A DNA stretch of 64,000 bases from Miltoncostaea sp963823515 (GCA_963823515.1 CAWGMB010000019.1:1-64000), one strand, 5' to 3'. Numbered from the stretch's first letter, positions 46,248-55,322 are shown. Notes: generated from the letters alone by a model not told the origin. Numbers and translations: made by a program.

Positions 46248-46742
46248 ATGAACGTCGTGATGATCGCCGTACCGTCGCGGGAGGCGGGCCTCGCCGCCAT
46301 GGACCGGATCACCTGGGCCGTGGAGGAGGGCAGCATCAGCGTGGATGACACCGCGATGGCCTACCGGGACGAGAAGGGAAAGGTGAGGATCCAGCAGACC
46401 GGCGACGCCACGGCGGGCAAGGGCGCGCTCAAGGGCGGCGCCCTCGGCCTGCTCGTCGGGGTCTTCGCGGCCCCCCTGGTCGGAGCCGCCGCCGTCGGAG
46501 CGGGCATCGGCGCCCTCGTGGGCAAGGCGCGCGACAAGGGCGTGTCCGACAAGCTCATGAAGCAGGCCGGCGAGATGATCGCGGGCTCCGAGGCGGTGGT
46601 CTTCGTGCTCGCAGACGACTCCTCGACGGTCGCGATCAGCGCGGTCCTCGAGGAGGAGATCGCGGGGGGCGCCAGGGTCGACTACGACGTCCTGCCCGCG
46701 GAGGCGCAGGACTTCCTGCGCGAGGCGATCAAGCTCGCGTAG
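46248..46742 (+). CDS. DUF1269 family protein
   Basis: This 164-aa protein pairs an N-terminal strand-helix part (MNVVMIAVPSREAGLAAMDR) and VRIQQTGDATAGKGALKGGA with a Gly/Ala membrane hairpin (LGLLVGVFAAPLVGAAAVGA, then GIGALVGKARDKG). A C-terminal AVVFVLADDSSTVAISAVLE regulatory-type strand follows. It is a paralogue of the gene at 5986-6513 with little identity outside the hairpin. Such genes are usually stress-responsive. A long perfect hairpin follows the stop. Confidence 0.88.
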   Translation: MNVVMIAVPSREAGLAAMDRITWAVEEGSISVDDTAMAYRDEKGKVRIQQTGDATAGKGALKGGALGLLVGVFAAPLVGAAAVGAGIGALVGKARDKGVSDKLMKQAGEMIAGSEAVVFVLADDSSTVAISAVLEEEIAGGARVDYDVLPAEAQDFLREAIKLA

Positions 46743-46753
46743 CCCCCCTGGGG

Positions 46754-46790
46754 TCGAGCGCTCGCCGAACGTCCCCCGGCGAGCGCTCGA
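46754..46790 (+). terminator. Stem-loop after the DUF1269 gene
   Basis: TCGAGCGCTCGCCG (46754-46767) pairs perfectly with CGGCGAGCGCTCGA (46777-46790), 14 pairs and a 9-base loop, 11 bases past the stop. Confidence 0.7.
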
Positions 46791-46982
46791 GCTCCTCAGG
46801 ATGAGCGCCGTGTGCGATGCGACCGCCCCCACCGCCTTCACCCATTGCTCACTCGCCGGTGTCGATCCACGCGCCGAGGCGGCGCGGCCGGCCGAGGATC
46901 ACGCTCATCGTGGCGCGACGGCACGCGCACCGGCCTCGTGCACCGCCCTCAGCCGCGCGCGTCGAGGTAGGCTCCCGATTCG

Positions 46983-47735
46983 ATGCTTCCTCGCCTGAGC
47001 CGCAAGTCGTCCTCGAACGACGGGACCCGCCGGCTCGACCTCACTGCCCAGCAGTGGGTGGTCGCCTTCCTGATCGGCACCGCGACCGTCCTCGCGGCGA
47101 TCTTCGGCTGGCGCGCGGCCGCGATCGGCAGCACGGCGGCCTTCGACGACCGCCAGTCGATCTCCGAGACCATCAGGGTCGAGCAGCAGCGGATCGACAT
47201 CGGTATCGGCGTCGGCGGGGACACCCGCGAGTACAGCCGCTACCTGGCCGACTACGCCGTCGCGGCCGAGCTCGACAACCAGGCCGCCGCCCTCGCGGCG
47301 GCCGGGGATTCCGCAGCGGCGGCGGAGAACCGCGACGAGGCCCGCCGCCTGCGCGTCGCGGCGACCTTGCGGGCCGCGGACTCGGGAGCCTTCGGCCGTT
47401 ACTCGATCCAGGATGACCTGAGACGCCCGACCGTGAGGCCGCGACCGTTCGACCTGTCGGAGCGCACGAGGGCGCGCGCCGCGGAGATCTCGACGAGCCT
47501 CGACTCGCCCGGCACCCTCGACCCGGCCGGGTGGGCCGATCAGGCGGAGGGTATCCGCGAGCGCATCAAGGGACTCGCCGTCTGGTCCCTCCTTCTGCTG
47601 GGGGCGGTGCTGATGTTCACGGTGGGCCAGGTCAATTCCGATCGCCGCCCCGCCTTCTACACCTTCATGGCCATCGGCATCGTCGCCCTGCTCGTCGGCG
47701 CGATCGCCGGCTTCTCGATCGACTTCTACGCATGA
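46983..47735 (+). CDS. Membrane protein of unknown function (250 aa), first of a two-gene unit
   Basis: One N-terminal hydrophobic helix (WVVAFLIGTATVLAAIFGWR) is followed by an exported acidic helical region with repeated Ala/Arg heptads (ELDNQAAALAAAGDSAAAAE). Two C-terminal helices follow (AVWSLLLLGAVLMFTVGQVN and IGIVALLVGAIAGFSIDFYA). I recognise no family. Its stop overlaps the next gene's start as ATGA, so the two proteins are almost certainly made together and may form a complex. Confidence 0.72.
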   Translation: MLPRLSRKSSSNDGTRRLDLTAQQWVVAFLIGTATVLAAIFGWRAAAIGSTAAFDDRQSISETIRVEQQRIDIGIGVGGDTREYSRYLADYAVAAELDNQAAALAAAGDSAAAAENRDEARRLRVAATLRAADSGAFGRYSIQDDLRRPTVRPRPFDLSERTRARAAEISTSLDSPGTLDPAGWADQAEGIRERIKGLAVWSLLLLGAVLMFTVGQVNSDRRPAFYTFMAIGIVALLVGAIAGFSIDFYA

Positions 47736-49339
47736 GCGCGACCGAGGATCCTGCACGCGACGACGACGAGGGAGGCGGCGAGGGCGGCGGTAAGGAGAGG
47801 ATCGCCGGGCGCTGGATCGCCATCACGCTCGCCGCGATCGTCGTGATCGGGGCCGCACTCGGGATCCTCCAGACCGATGCGGGCGTCAACGAATCGAACA
47901 CCGCTCGCGAGACCACCCGAACGGCCGTCGGGGCGCTGAGGGCAGGCGTGCTCGAGCGCGCCGCCGGGGAGCTCGAGCGCGACATCGCGGCCGAGTCCGA
48001 TGCGCTCCGCCGCGAGCAGGAGTCCGTCGTACGCCAGGCCGAGAGCGCGGGCGCCTCGGCCCCGCCCCTCAGCATCGGCGAGCTGCGGGGGCTCGTCGAA
48101 CCCGGCTCCGACCTGCCGCGAGCGCGCACCGAGGAGCAGGTGCGCGCGCTGAGCTTCGACGCCGAGCGGCTGAGCCTGAGCCAGACCGCCCTGGCCAAGA
48201 CCCGCGTGACCTGGAACGACCGCAGCACCCAGTACACGACGGCGATATCGATGCTGGCCGTCTCGCTCTTCCTGGTCGGCTTCTCCGTCGTGCTGCGGGG
48301 GTCCCGCCGGACCCTCTTCTACGTCCTCGGCGTCGCCTTCGGGGCGGTCGTGCTCGGATGGGCGGGCTACATCTACGGTCTGTCCATCCCGGAGACCCCG
48401 GAGGACGCCATCGCGGCGACGGCACGCGGTCGCGTGGACGCCGCTCGGGACCGTCAGGAGCAGGCGGTCACCGAGTTCACCCGGGCCATCGATATCAAGG
48501 GGGACTACGACGCCCCATACCGGGGACGCGCGACCGCCGTCTTCCTGCGGGCGAACCCGGACTTCCGCGTGACTGGGGCCGTGACCAGCGACCAGGCCGT
48601 TTTCGAGGAGGCGATCGCCGACGCCCGGAGGGCGCTCGAGCTCGGCGGGGGCAGGGACTCCCTCACCTTCACCCTCATCTCCCTTCTGAGCCTCTACTCG
48701 GGCGAGTACGACGACGCGGTCCAGGCCGCCGACGAGGCGATCGCCATCAACGGCAAGGTCCCCGACATCCGGCTCGTCAAGAGCGCGGCCGAGGTGGGGC
48801 GGGGCGACGCCGCCGCGGCGCGTGCCACGCTCGAGGGCGCCCTGCGGTTGCTCCAGGGAAGCGATCCCTCCGAGCGGACTCGCGGCCTCGTCTCGCAGTA
48901 CGTGACCTACCTCGAGCGGGTGATCGCCACCTCACCGGAGCAGACCGCTCTCGCGCGCGAGCTGGAGCAGGAGCTCGTCGCGCTGGAAGCCGGTTTCAAC
49001 CGTGAGAGCCCGGTGTCGGGCGCGGCCCCCGCGCGAGGAACGGCGGTGGTGGAGGGGCTGCGCTACGCGGACGGCAGGCTGGGGCTGAGGCTCCGCTGGA
49101 CGGGCCTCCCGCCGAAGACGGCGCTCACGGCGATCGGTTTCGAGCGCCCGACGCCCGACGGGCCGTGGGTGCAACCACGGGATCTCGCCCTCTTCCGGAC
49201 CGTCTCGGGAAGCGGCGAGGAGGCGTTCTCGGTGCCGCTGGCGCGGGCATGCACCCCGACGGAGGTGCGGGTCAACGTCTACCTCGACGGTGCCCGCGTC
49301 GATTCCGTCACCGGCCCCGGCGGCACGCCGACCTGCTGA
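47732..49339 (+). CDS. Membrane protein with TPR-like cytosolic/exported region (535 aa)
   Basis: Start ATG overlaps the previous stop. An acidic Gly-rich N-terminus precedes a membrane helix (AITLAAIVVIGAALGILQT), a long Ala/Glu helical segment and two more helices (ISMLAVSLFLVGFSVVLRGS and VLGVAFGAVVLGWAGYIYGL). After these, residues 230-420 carry TPR-like repeats (YDAPYRGRATAVFLRANPDF, LFTLISLLSLYSGEYDDAVQ, then AADEAIAINGKVPDIRLVKS). A C-terminal beta-domain (RLGLRLRWTGLPPKTALTAI) closes the protein. Function is unknown. It looks like an assembly or scaffold protein partnered with its neighbour. Confidence 0.75.
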   Translation: MSATEDPARDDDEGGGEGGGKERIAGRWIAITLAAIVVIGAALGILQTDAGVNESNTARETTRTAVGALRAGVLERAAGELERDIAAESDALRREQESVVRQAESAGASAPPLSIGELRGLVEPGSDLPRARTEEQVRALSFDAERLSLSQTALAKTRVTWNDRSTQYTTAISMLAVSLFLVGFSVVLRGSRRTLFYVLGVAFGAVVLGWAGYIYGLSIPETPEDAIAATARGRVDAARDRQEQAVTEFTRAIDIKGDYDAPYRGRATAVFLRANPDFRVTGAVTSDQAVFEEAIADARRALELGGGRDSLTFTLISLLSLYSGEYDDAVQAADEAIAINGKVPDIRLVKSAAEVGRGDAAAARATLEGALRLLQGSDPSERTRGLVSQYVTYLERVIATSPEQTALARELEQELVALEAGFNRESPVSGAAPARGTAVVEGLRYADGRLGLRLRWTGLPPKTALTAIGFERPTPDGPWVQPRDLALFRTVSGSGEEAFSVPLARACTPTEVRVNVYLDGARVDSVTGPGGTPTC

Positions 49340-49688
49340 GGACCGGCCGGGTTCCGGCGGGCCCACCGCGGGGGCTCTCGAGGCGTACCGCCTCCGCGCG
49401 GCCACGGCGAAGGACCGCGTTGCCGCCGGCCGCTCGCACGTCGGCCACCCATGAGGCCCCTTCGCCGAGCATCGCCACCAGACGGAGCTCCCCCTGGTGG
49501 TCGGCCACCATCACCGGAACCCGGACGGGGCGGCCGCTGCGGCGCCCCCGCACCTCGAGGGTGGCCGGGCGGCTGGGACCGCGCCCAGCCGACGCCGCGG
49601 CCGCCCAGGCCCGATTCAGCGCCGCGGCGGGGCGATGCGGGCGCCCGCGCGGGTACATCCGCCTCTGGCAGGCGTACATCCATCGCAT
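49308..49688 (-). pseudogene. Truncated deazaflavin (F420)-dependent nitroreductase-family protein
   Basis: Residues from an ATG at 49688 read RGRPHRPAAALNRAWAAAAS, ATLEVRGRRSGRPVRVPVMV and WVADVRAAGGNAVLRRGRAE, the front two thirds of the DDN/F420-nitroreductase family. After EAVRLE the family's last helix and strand (about 45 residues) are missing. The frame runs into the oppositely oriented 3' end of the TPR-like gene instead. This is either a deletion remnant or loss of function at the convergent junction. Confidence 0.65.
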
Positions 49689-49959
49689 GCGCCTGGTCAC
49701 TGCGGATCCCTCTCGTCTCGGTCGCCGAGCCGTCCGGGCGAGGACGCCAGGGCCGAGGGGAATCGCCATGGACCGTCCGGCGCGCGAGATCCTCGCTGCA
49801 AGCCTCGGCGAAGACGCCGACCCAGGTCATCGGTATGCCGCCGCGCGCCGCACGGGGCCTACGGCACGTCGTGGCGCCGCCGGCCCGTGTGACCCCGGGA
49901 CGGCCGTCCGGCCGCCCGGCCCCGCCCGAGCGTGCGGCGAGGCGGGCAGCGGTGCCGGT

Positions 49960-50484
49960 CTACGCCGCGGGTGCCGGGGTGGCCGCGGCCGAGGCGCAGA
50001 GCTCCGCGACCTTCTCACGGGCGGCCACGCGACCCTCGCGCAGCGCGGTACGGAACGCCTGACGGGTGATCTTCTTGTCCTTGAGGATCGCCCGGAGGGC
50101 GCGGTCCTTGCGGGCGGCCTTCAACTCCTCCGCGGTCATGCCGAGAAGCGCGAGAACGGGCGCGGTGCGAGCGGCCACCCTCTCGGTGCGGAGGGTGATC
50201 TGCTTCTGGCGGCGGGAGAAGATCCGGTCCTTGCGCTCGACCGAGATCCTGCCCGCGTCGACGAGGGCGGTGAGCCGCTTGTCGATGCGAGTCAGAGCGG
50301 CGCTGTCGGCCAGGGGGACGAGCTCGCCCGGGGCGATCTGGCAGCTCGCGCCGCGTGCCCCGTGGTGGCCCCCGGCGAAGTGGCCGCCGCCGGGGTGGGC
50401 GCCGGCCACACCCGCGCCCGCGAGGGTCAGCCCCATGACGGCGACCGCGAGTACCGGGGCGCGGCGGCGTGAGGACATCTTCAT
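49960..50484 (-). CDS. Exported His-rich helical protein (174 aa)
   Basis: Starting at ATG 50484 (AGGAGA upstream), a signal peptide (PVLAVAVMGLTLAGAGVAGA) precedes a His/Gly stretch (HPGGGHFAGGHHGARG) that could bind metal. A helical part follows with IDKRLTALVDAGRISVERKD and AARKDRALRAILKDKKITRQ. The helices resemble the short repeats of exported SHOCT-like or LPXTG-less proteins in Thermoleophilia. No known family is assigned. It stands alone, followed downstream by a truncated reductase on the same strand. Confidence 0.68.
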   Translation of the reverse strand: MKMSSRRRAPVLAVAVMGLTLAGAGVAGAHPGGGHFAGGHHGARGASCQIAPGELVPLADSAALTRIDKRLTALVDAGRISVERKDRIFSRRQKQITLRTERVAARTAPVLALLGMTAEELKAARKDRALRAILKDKKITRQAFRTALREGRVAAREKVAELCASAAATPAPAA

Positions 50485-50985
50485 GGGCTGGTCTCCTTGG
50501 ATCGGAATCGACTCATGGCGCACCCGGAGTCTCGGCATTACCTATGGGCGGCGTGACATCGGATACGTAATGAATCCGCCAAGAAGGGTGAGCGCGCCTC
50601 CACGGCGATGGAGCCGAGCGCTGCAGAAGCAGGAAGGCGACGCCGCGCGCCCCGGCCGTGCGACGCAGCCGCCGCGCGGTGCCCAGCCGCCGTCGCCAGC
50701 GGCGAGCGGGCCGCACCGTGGCCGGCAGGCTCGTCATGGCCGAATCATCCACCCGCGGCGGCGCGCGGACGGCCGAACCGGCGGTGTCACGCTCAGCGCG
50801 TGGCGCAGGACCGTAGCGCGTACATGAGCGAAGGACGGGGCATTCCGTCGCGCACCCGCCAGAGCCGGTTCTCCCCCGGCACGAGGAACGGCCGGCGCGC
50901 GCGGAGCGTGTGGTCCTACTCGCGCAGCCACCCGATCCGCAGGCCCTCGCGGACCAGGGCGGACACGACCGTGCCGAGCGGCGCG
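50485..50985. other. Intergenic, nothing recognised
   Basis: About 500 bases upstream of the His-rich protein. No gene, RNA or strong hairpin is supported. Confidence 0.5.
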
Positions 50986-51369
50986 TCAGCTCTCGAACGA
51001 CTCCCCGTGGACCGTGAGCGCGTAGATGATCAGGCCGTCGACGACCATGATCGCGATCGAGCGGGCCGGGTCGGCCCCGATGAACAGGAAGTGCCAGAAG
51101 CCGTTGAGGCCGGCGACCATGACGCCCAGGAACTGGCCGAAGACGTTAGCCCGCAGCACCAGGACGCCGGTCAGGATCTCGACCGCGCCGATCACGAGGT
51201 AGGTCGTCCCGATCGCCGTCCGGTCGCCGAAGATCAGGTCGGCGCTCGCGTAGACCTGCTCCTGGTTCAGCGCGACGAGGCCGGCGAGGACGTTGAGGAC
51301 GCCGGCCACCAACAGGGCCACGGCCGCGAAGGTCACCCATCCGCCGCGGGGCAGGCGCATCGTCGACAT
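50986..51369 (-). CDS. DUF7144 family membrane protein (paralogue)
   Basis: The 127-aa protein has four hydrophobic helices. The first, WVTFAAVALLVAGVLNVLAG, and the following short loop with QVYASADLIFGDRT match the DUF7144 gene at 2090-2509. It starts at ATG 51369 with GGAGG upstream; an upstream ATG exists but lacks similarity. Function is unknown. The two copies indicate a small paralogous family in this genome. Confidence 0.87.
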   Translation of the reverse strand: MSTMRLPRGGWVTFAAVALLVAGVLNVLAGLVALNQEQVYASADLIFGDRTAIGTTYLVIGAVEILTGVLVLRANVFGQFLGVMVAGLNGFWHFLFIGADPARSIAIMVVDGLIIYALTVHGESFES

Positions 51370-51664
51370 CGGGGGCACCTCCGGATCACGGGACGGACCC
51401 GAGCACCCTAGCGGTGGCATGGCCTGCGAGGCGCCGCCCCGCGCCCGCCCCGCCGCGCGAATCGGCCCCTGGAGGGATTCCGCAACCGCCCACGATTCGC
51501 CAGATTCGCGAATATGTCTGCTGGCGGCGCCCGACCGGCATCGATGGGGTGATCATCGGTCGGGGGGCTCAAGCCGGCACCGACTTCTGCCGAGGCGCAC
51601 GGGGCACGAGCCCGCAGCAACGAGCCAGGACGTCCCGATCCCGTCACCCCACGCCCGACGTGCC

Positions 51665-53320
51665 GTGCTCGCCCGAGTCCCCGCCTCGGGGTACGCGCTC
51701 CGCCGGGTCCGCCGCGGGCTGCTGGCCTCCTCGGTCGCGGCCGCCGCCCTTCTGGCGGCGCTGCCGGCGGGCGCCGGCGCCGAGGGCGGTGCCGTGACGA
51801 GCACCTGCGTCGCCCCGGCCGACGCGGCGAGTATCGACGCGCTGCTCGGACGGGCCGCCAGCCCACTCGCCGGCCAGGGCGCGACGTTCGTCGCCGAGGG
51901 CGTCGCGGCGGGCATCGATCCGCGCCTCCTGCTGGCGATCGCGGCCCACGAGACCCGCTTCGAGACCTACGCCCCCGCGCGCGCCATCCACAACCCCTTC
52001 GGCCTCGGCCCCGGGATGGTCTTCACCTCGGACGCCGCCGCCATCGCCCGCGCCGCGCGCACGCTCGACGCCTACTACGTGCAGGAGGGCCGCATCAGGA
52101 TCGACACCATCGGCCCGAAGTGGGCGCCGATCGGAGCGGCGAACGACCCGAAGGGCCTCAACCGCCACTGGGTCGCGGGCGTGAGCACCCAGTACGCCGC
52201 CCTCGGCGGCGACCCCGGCGAGCCCGTCCTGATCGGCTCCCAGGGCGCCTCATGCGCGGCACAGACGCCCACCGGTGCGCCGGAGGCCGCGTCCTCCACT
52301 CCGCCCGCCGCGAGCGACCGTTCCTCCGGTCCGGCCGAGGTGACCACCCTGGCGGGGGCGGCGTTGATGATCTGCCTCGTCGGATACCTGGCTGTACGGC
52401 GCCGGCGGGTGGTCCTCGCGGCCGCCGGGGCCCGCGATTCGCGCTTCGCCTGGGAGCGCGAGGAGAGCGCGCGCAGGGCCCCGTCGCATTTCGCCGACGA
52501 GATGACCGCGGCCCACTCGCAGAGCGCCGCCACCGCGTCGGAGGCCCTCTCCATCGCCTGGACCTCGGAGGATGCCATCGAGGACGCCGAGTGGACGCTC
52601 GACGACCCGCCGGACGATGAGGCGACCGGCGAGGACGGCGAGACCGCCGAGGAGATCCCTGCCGAGGACGACGTGCCCACTCAGCCCTTGGACGAGGCTC
52701 TCGCGGCCCCGCAGGCCGCCCCCGAGGCGGCGGCGGCGATCGACCCGGAGGCCGCCTACTGGTCGTGGGCGGAGGACGAGTGCTCCGGGCACGACGACGA
52801 GCAGCCCGACTGGCCGGCAGGGTGGCGCCCTGCCGAGGAGCCCGATGCCGCGCCGGCCGCCGTGATCGCGGAGGCGGAGGAGGCGGCCGTCGCCGACGTC
52901 GTCGATCAGGCCGCCATCGTGGCCGACCTCGTGCCCGCACTCCTCGAGGGCATCCTGCCGATCGAGCGCGTCTGCGACCGTGCCGAGGTCACGCCGCGGA
53001 TGCTCGCGCTGATGCGCATCGTGGCCGACGCCCCCCTGCCGGTCACCGAGCAGGCCCGGCGGCTGGGCCTCCCCCGCGCGCTCGTCGCCGGGCTGTGCGC
53101 ACGCATGGAGGCCCTCGGCCTCGCCCAGCGCGAGCCACTCGCCGACGACGCCCGTCGCCATACCGTCGCCCTCACGCCCGCCGGCTACGAGCTCTGCGCC
53201 GACAGCGCGCCCGCGCCGGACGCCTCACGGGTGGAGACGGTCCTCGCAGGCATGAGCCCGGCCGAGCGGGCCGCGCTGCTCGCCGGCCTCACGGCACTGA
53301 CGAGCCCCTCCGCCGCCTAG
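51665..53320 (+). CDS. Glucosaminidase-like exported domain joined across the membrane to a MarR-type winged helix
   Basis: Start is taken at GTG 51665 (551 aa); upstream residues look non-coding. A signal/anchor helix (LLASSVAAAALLAALPAGAG) leads an exported lysozyme-like domain. It has IDPRLLLAIAAHETRFETYA (Glu96, the expected acid), NPFGLGPGMVFTS, and KWAPIGAANDPKGLNRHWVAG. A membrane helix (228-244), a 170-residue acidic linker and a C-terminal winged helix (about 440-510: LVPALLEGILPIERVCDRAE, LPVTEQARRLGLPRALVAGL, LARREPL-like AQREPLADDARRHTVAL) complete it. The fusion suggests a cell-wall-linked regulator. A single ORF spans it, with no sign of a frame join. Confidence 0.85.
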   Translation: MLARVPASGYALRRVRRGLLASSVAAAALLAALPAGAGAEGGAVTSTCVAPADAASIDALLGRAASPLAGQGATFVAEGVAAGIDPRLLLAIAAHETRFETYAPARAIHNPFGLGPGMVFTSDAAAIARAARTLDAYYVQEGRIRIDTIGPKWAPIGAANDPKGLNRHWVAGVSTQYAALGGDPGEPVLIGSQGASCAAQTPTGAPEAASSTPPAASDRSSGPAEVTTLAGAALMICLVGYLAVRRRRVVLAAAGARDSRFAWEREESARRAPSHFADEMTAAHSQSAATASEALSIAWTSEDAIEDAEWTLDDPPDDEATGEDGETAEEIPAEDDVPTQPLDEALAAPQAAPEAAAAIDPEAAYWSWAEDECSGHDDEQPDWPAGWRPAEEPDAAPAAVIAEAEEAAVADVVDQAAIVADLVPALLEGILPIERVCDRAEVTPRMLALMRIVADAPLPVTEQARRLGLPRALVAGLCARMEALGLAQREPLADDARRHTVALTPAGYELCADSAPAPDASRVETVLAGMSPAERAALLAGLTALTSPSAA

Positions 53321-53341
53321 GCCGGAGGGGCTCGTCAGTGC
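53294..53341. terminator. Perfect 19-bp stem-loop spanning the end of the winged-helix gene
   Basis: GCACTGACGAGCCCCTCCG (53294-53312) pairs perfectly with 53323-53341 around a 10-base loop that contains the TAG stop. It lies between convergent genes and can act on both strands. Confidence 0.75.
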
Positions 53342-53352
53342 GCGGGGCGGAA

Positions 53353-53967
53353 CTACGCCTCGGGCGTGGAGTCCTTGGAGAAGGGGCTCCCCATGATGCC
53401 CCCGGCGAAGATCATCACCAGGAAGCCGACCCCGATGATGACGAACAGGATCCCGGTCGCAATCGAGAAGAGCGAGACCTGCTCGCCGACGTACGCGAGC
53501 TCGAGACCGGTGGCCAGCGCGCGCTCCGAGACCCAGAGGTCGCGGGCGGGGTTGGACACGGGACGTCCGGTGGGACCCTTGGCGGCGTCAGCCTCGGTGA
53601 AGACCTCCTCGCCGTCTTCGTCGAGGAAGCGGCCCATCTGCGAGTAGGTCCGCCCGCCGCTCGACTCGAGTGCGTGGACGCGCATGTACTCGGCGAAGCA
53701 ACGCGCCTCGCTGCCGCTGTCGATCTCCTTTTCGGCCACGTTGCACGACGGGATGTCAACCTTGCCCTCGAGCCCCGCCTCCTCGATGCCCACGAGGATG
53801 GCCGTCGGGCTCATGTCGGGTGAGCCGACGATCTGCTCCTGCTTGATCGTGTCGCTGACCTCACCGCGTGCCTGGACGCCCGCGAAGACCCACACGGCCC
53901 CGAGGATGATGAGGAGCACACCGGAGACCACGCCTCCCCACCAAAGCACTTTCTTCCCTGTTGTCAT
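53353..53967 (-). CDS. Two-TM membrane protein of unknown function (204 aa)
   Basis: Start ATG 53967 follows GGAGAGAGG. An N-terminal helix (VLWWGGVVSGVLLIILGAVW) and a C-terminal one (SLFSIATGILFVIIGVGFLV) anchor an exported acidic loop of about 130 residues. The loop has two cysteines (PSCNVAEKE and RCFAEYM). The frame and layout match a family of actinobacterial proteins usually left as hypothetical. It is convergent with the winged-helix fusion, separated by the 19-bp stem. Confidence 0.75.
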   Translation of the reverse strand: MTTGKKVLWWGGVVSGVLLIILGAVWVFAGVQARGEVSDTIKQEQIVGSPDMSPTAILVGIEEAGLEGKVDIPSCNVAEKEIDSGSEARCFAEYMRVHALESSGGRTYSQMGRFLDEDGEEVFTEADAAKGPTGRPVSNPARDLWVSERALATGLELAYVGEQVSLFSIATGILFVIIGVGFLVMIFAGGIMGSPFSKDSTPEA

Positions 53968-54226
53968 GAATAGCCTCTCTCCTTGGGCGCGCCCGGCGAG
54001 GGCGTGACGCCGGTTCGTTACTTCCATCACAAGACCCCACGCCCGGCCCGCCGTCATCCGTGGGTTTCCGCAGCGATCAGGACGCGAGTACCGAGACCGG
54101 GCGTGGATCCCCCGCGCCAGGCGCGGCATCCGTCGCGCAGGGACGCGCGAGCGTGCGGTATGGCCGCGCGCCGCGTGCGGGGATCCGCCGTTGCGCGCGC
54201 GCCGCCGCGGGTGAAGGATGGGCCCG

Positions 54227-54754
54227 ATGTCCGCCACCGTCGCCGACCAGGTCTATACGCGGGTGACCGCTCTGACCGGAGCAGATCCGGGCATGACCCG
54301 AGCGTCCGCGATCCGGGCGGTTTCGGCCGAGATGGGACGCTCGGTGCCGGCCACCTCGTCGGCCTTCTACGCCGGCGCCAAGCGCGCCGAGGCCGCCGTC
54401 GCCGCATCGGCTCCCACCCGCAGCCGGCGCACCGCCGTGGCCGGGCACCCCGACGCCCCGGCGCTCTACGCCGAGATGCTCCCGTTGATCGAGGCCGGCG
54501 CGACGGTCGAGCAGGCCGCCCGCCGCTTCGGCGACGAGGAGACCGTCATCGAGATCGCCGCCGGCTTCTCGCGGTGGCGCGAGCGAGAGGACCCGTCCCC
54601 GGCGCCCGCCCCGGACGACACCGCGCCGGGCGACGTGCTGGCGCGACTCGCCTCGGCCGAGGCCGAGAACCGGATCCTGCGCGGCGAGCTCACCCGCGCC
54701 CGGCAGGCTCTGCGCCGGGTCCGGGTCATCGTGGAGTCCGTGCCCGACCCCTGA
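54227..54754 (+). CDS. Helix-rich DNA-binding-like protein (175 aa)
   Basis: The sequence begins MSATVADQVYTRVTALTGAD and has a small helix-turn-helix-like stretch (MTRASAIRAVSAEMGRSVPA), an Arg-rich linker, then EQAARRFGDEETVIEIAAGF. A final coiled-coil (AEAENRILRGELTRARQALR) follows. No named family is certain. The pattern suggests a dimeric regulator. Its start at 54227 is preferred to the ATG at 54218 because AAGG sits eleven bases before it. It is convergent with the DksA-like gene. Confidence 0.65.
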   Translation: MSATVADQVYTRVTALTGADPGMTRASAIRAVSAEMGRSVPATSSAFYAGAKRAEAAVAASAPTRSRRTAVAGHPDAPALYAEMLPLIEAGATVEQAARRFGDEETVIEIAAGFSRWREREDPSPAPAPDDTAPGDVLARLASAEAENRILRGELTRARQALRRVRVIVESVPDP

Positions 54755-54775
54755 GCGGAGCGGGGCCCGGCGCGC

Positions 54776-55120
54776 CTACCGCCCCGAGCGCTCCCAGGTC
54801 CGCTGTTCGTCGGCCGTCCGCTCCGCGGCGGGCAGGCGCTCCAGCCGCGCGTCGGAGATCGGCTCGCCGCTCTCGACGCTCAGGCCGTAGGTGCCGTCGG
54901 CCAGGCGCGCCTCGGCGCGCGCGAGGGCCTCGAGCTCCCCTTCCAGCTCGGCGATCCGCCCCGCGTCGCGCTCTCGCTCGTTGAGGCCGAACGCCTGGTC
55001 GCCGGCATCGGTGTCGTCGATGAGCGAGTCGGACGGCATGTCGCCGCGCAGCCGGGCGAGGTGATGCTCGATGCGCTCGCGCTCGGCTGCCAGCAGCTCC
55101 GCGGCGTGATCGGCGTCCAT
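54776..55120 (-). CDS. DksA/TraR-fold protein without zinc cysteines
   Basis: The 114-aa protein has the DksA coiled-coil half (LLAAERERIEHHLARLRGDM and a second ELEGELEALARAEARLADGT helix). The zinc-finger block YGLSVESGEPISDARLERLP aligns with YGxCxxCGxxI but carries Ser81 and Ser84 in place of the first two Cys. The third and fourth Cys are Thr102 and Glu105. The zinc site is therefore lost, though the fold motif is intact. DksA-type proteins act on RNA polymerase. Loss of zinc is known in some functional DksA relatives. GAGGAGG precedes the ATG. Divergent from the HerA-like gene. Confidence 0.85.
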   Translation of the reverse strand: MDADHAAELLAAERERIEHHLARLRGDMPSDSLIDDTDAGDQAFGLNERERDAGRIAELEGELEALARAEARLADGTYGLSVESGEPISDARLERLPAAERTADEQRTWERSGR

Positions 55121-55322
55121 GTGGTCCTCCTCGTGGGGAACGGTCCGGGCTGACTCGCCTGCGGCATCCTCTCATCCCGGGGGGCGCCGCCGCGCGCGAT
55201 TCGAGCCCGGGCACCGCCCGGGGGGCCGACGCGTCCGGCCGACGCCCGCCCGGCCGCGTCGATCCCCCGACGGATGACCGCGAACGGGCCCGCCCGCTCC
55301 AGGGCCCGCACGCATCGACATA

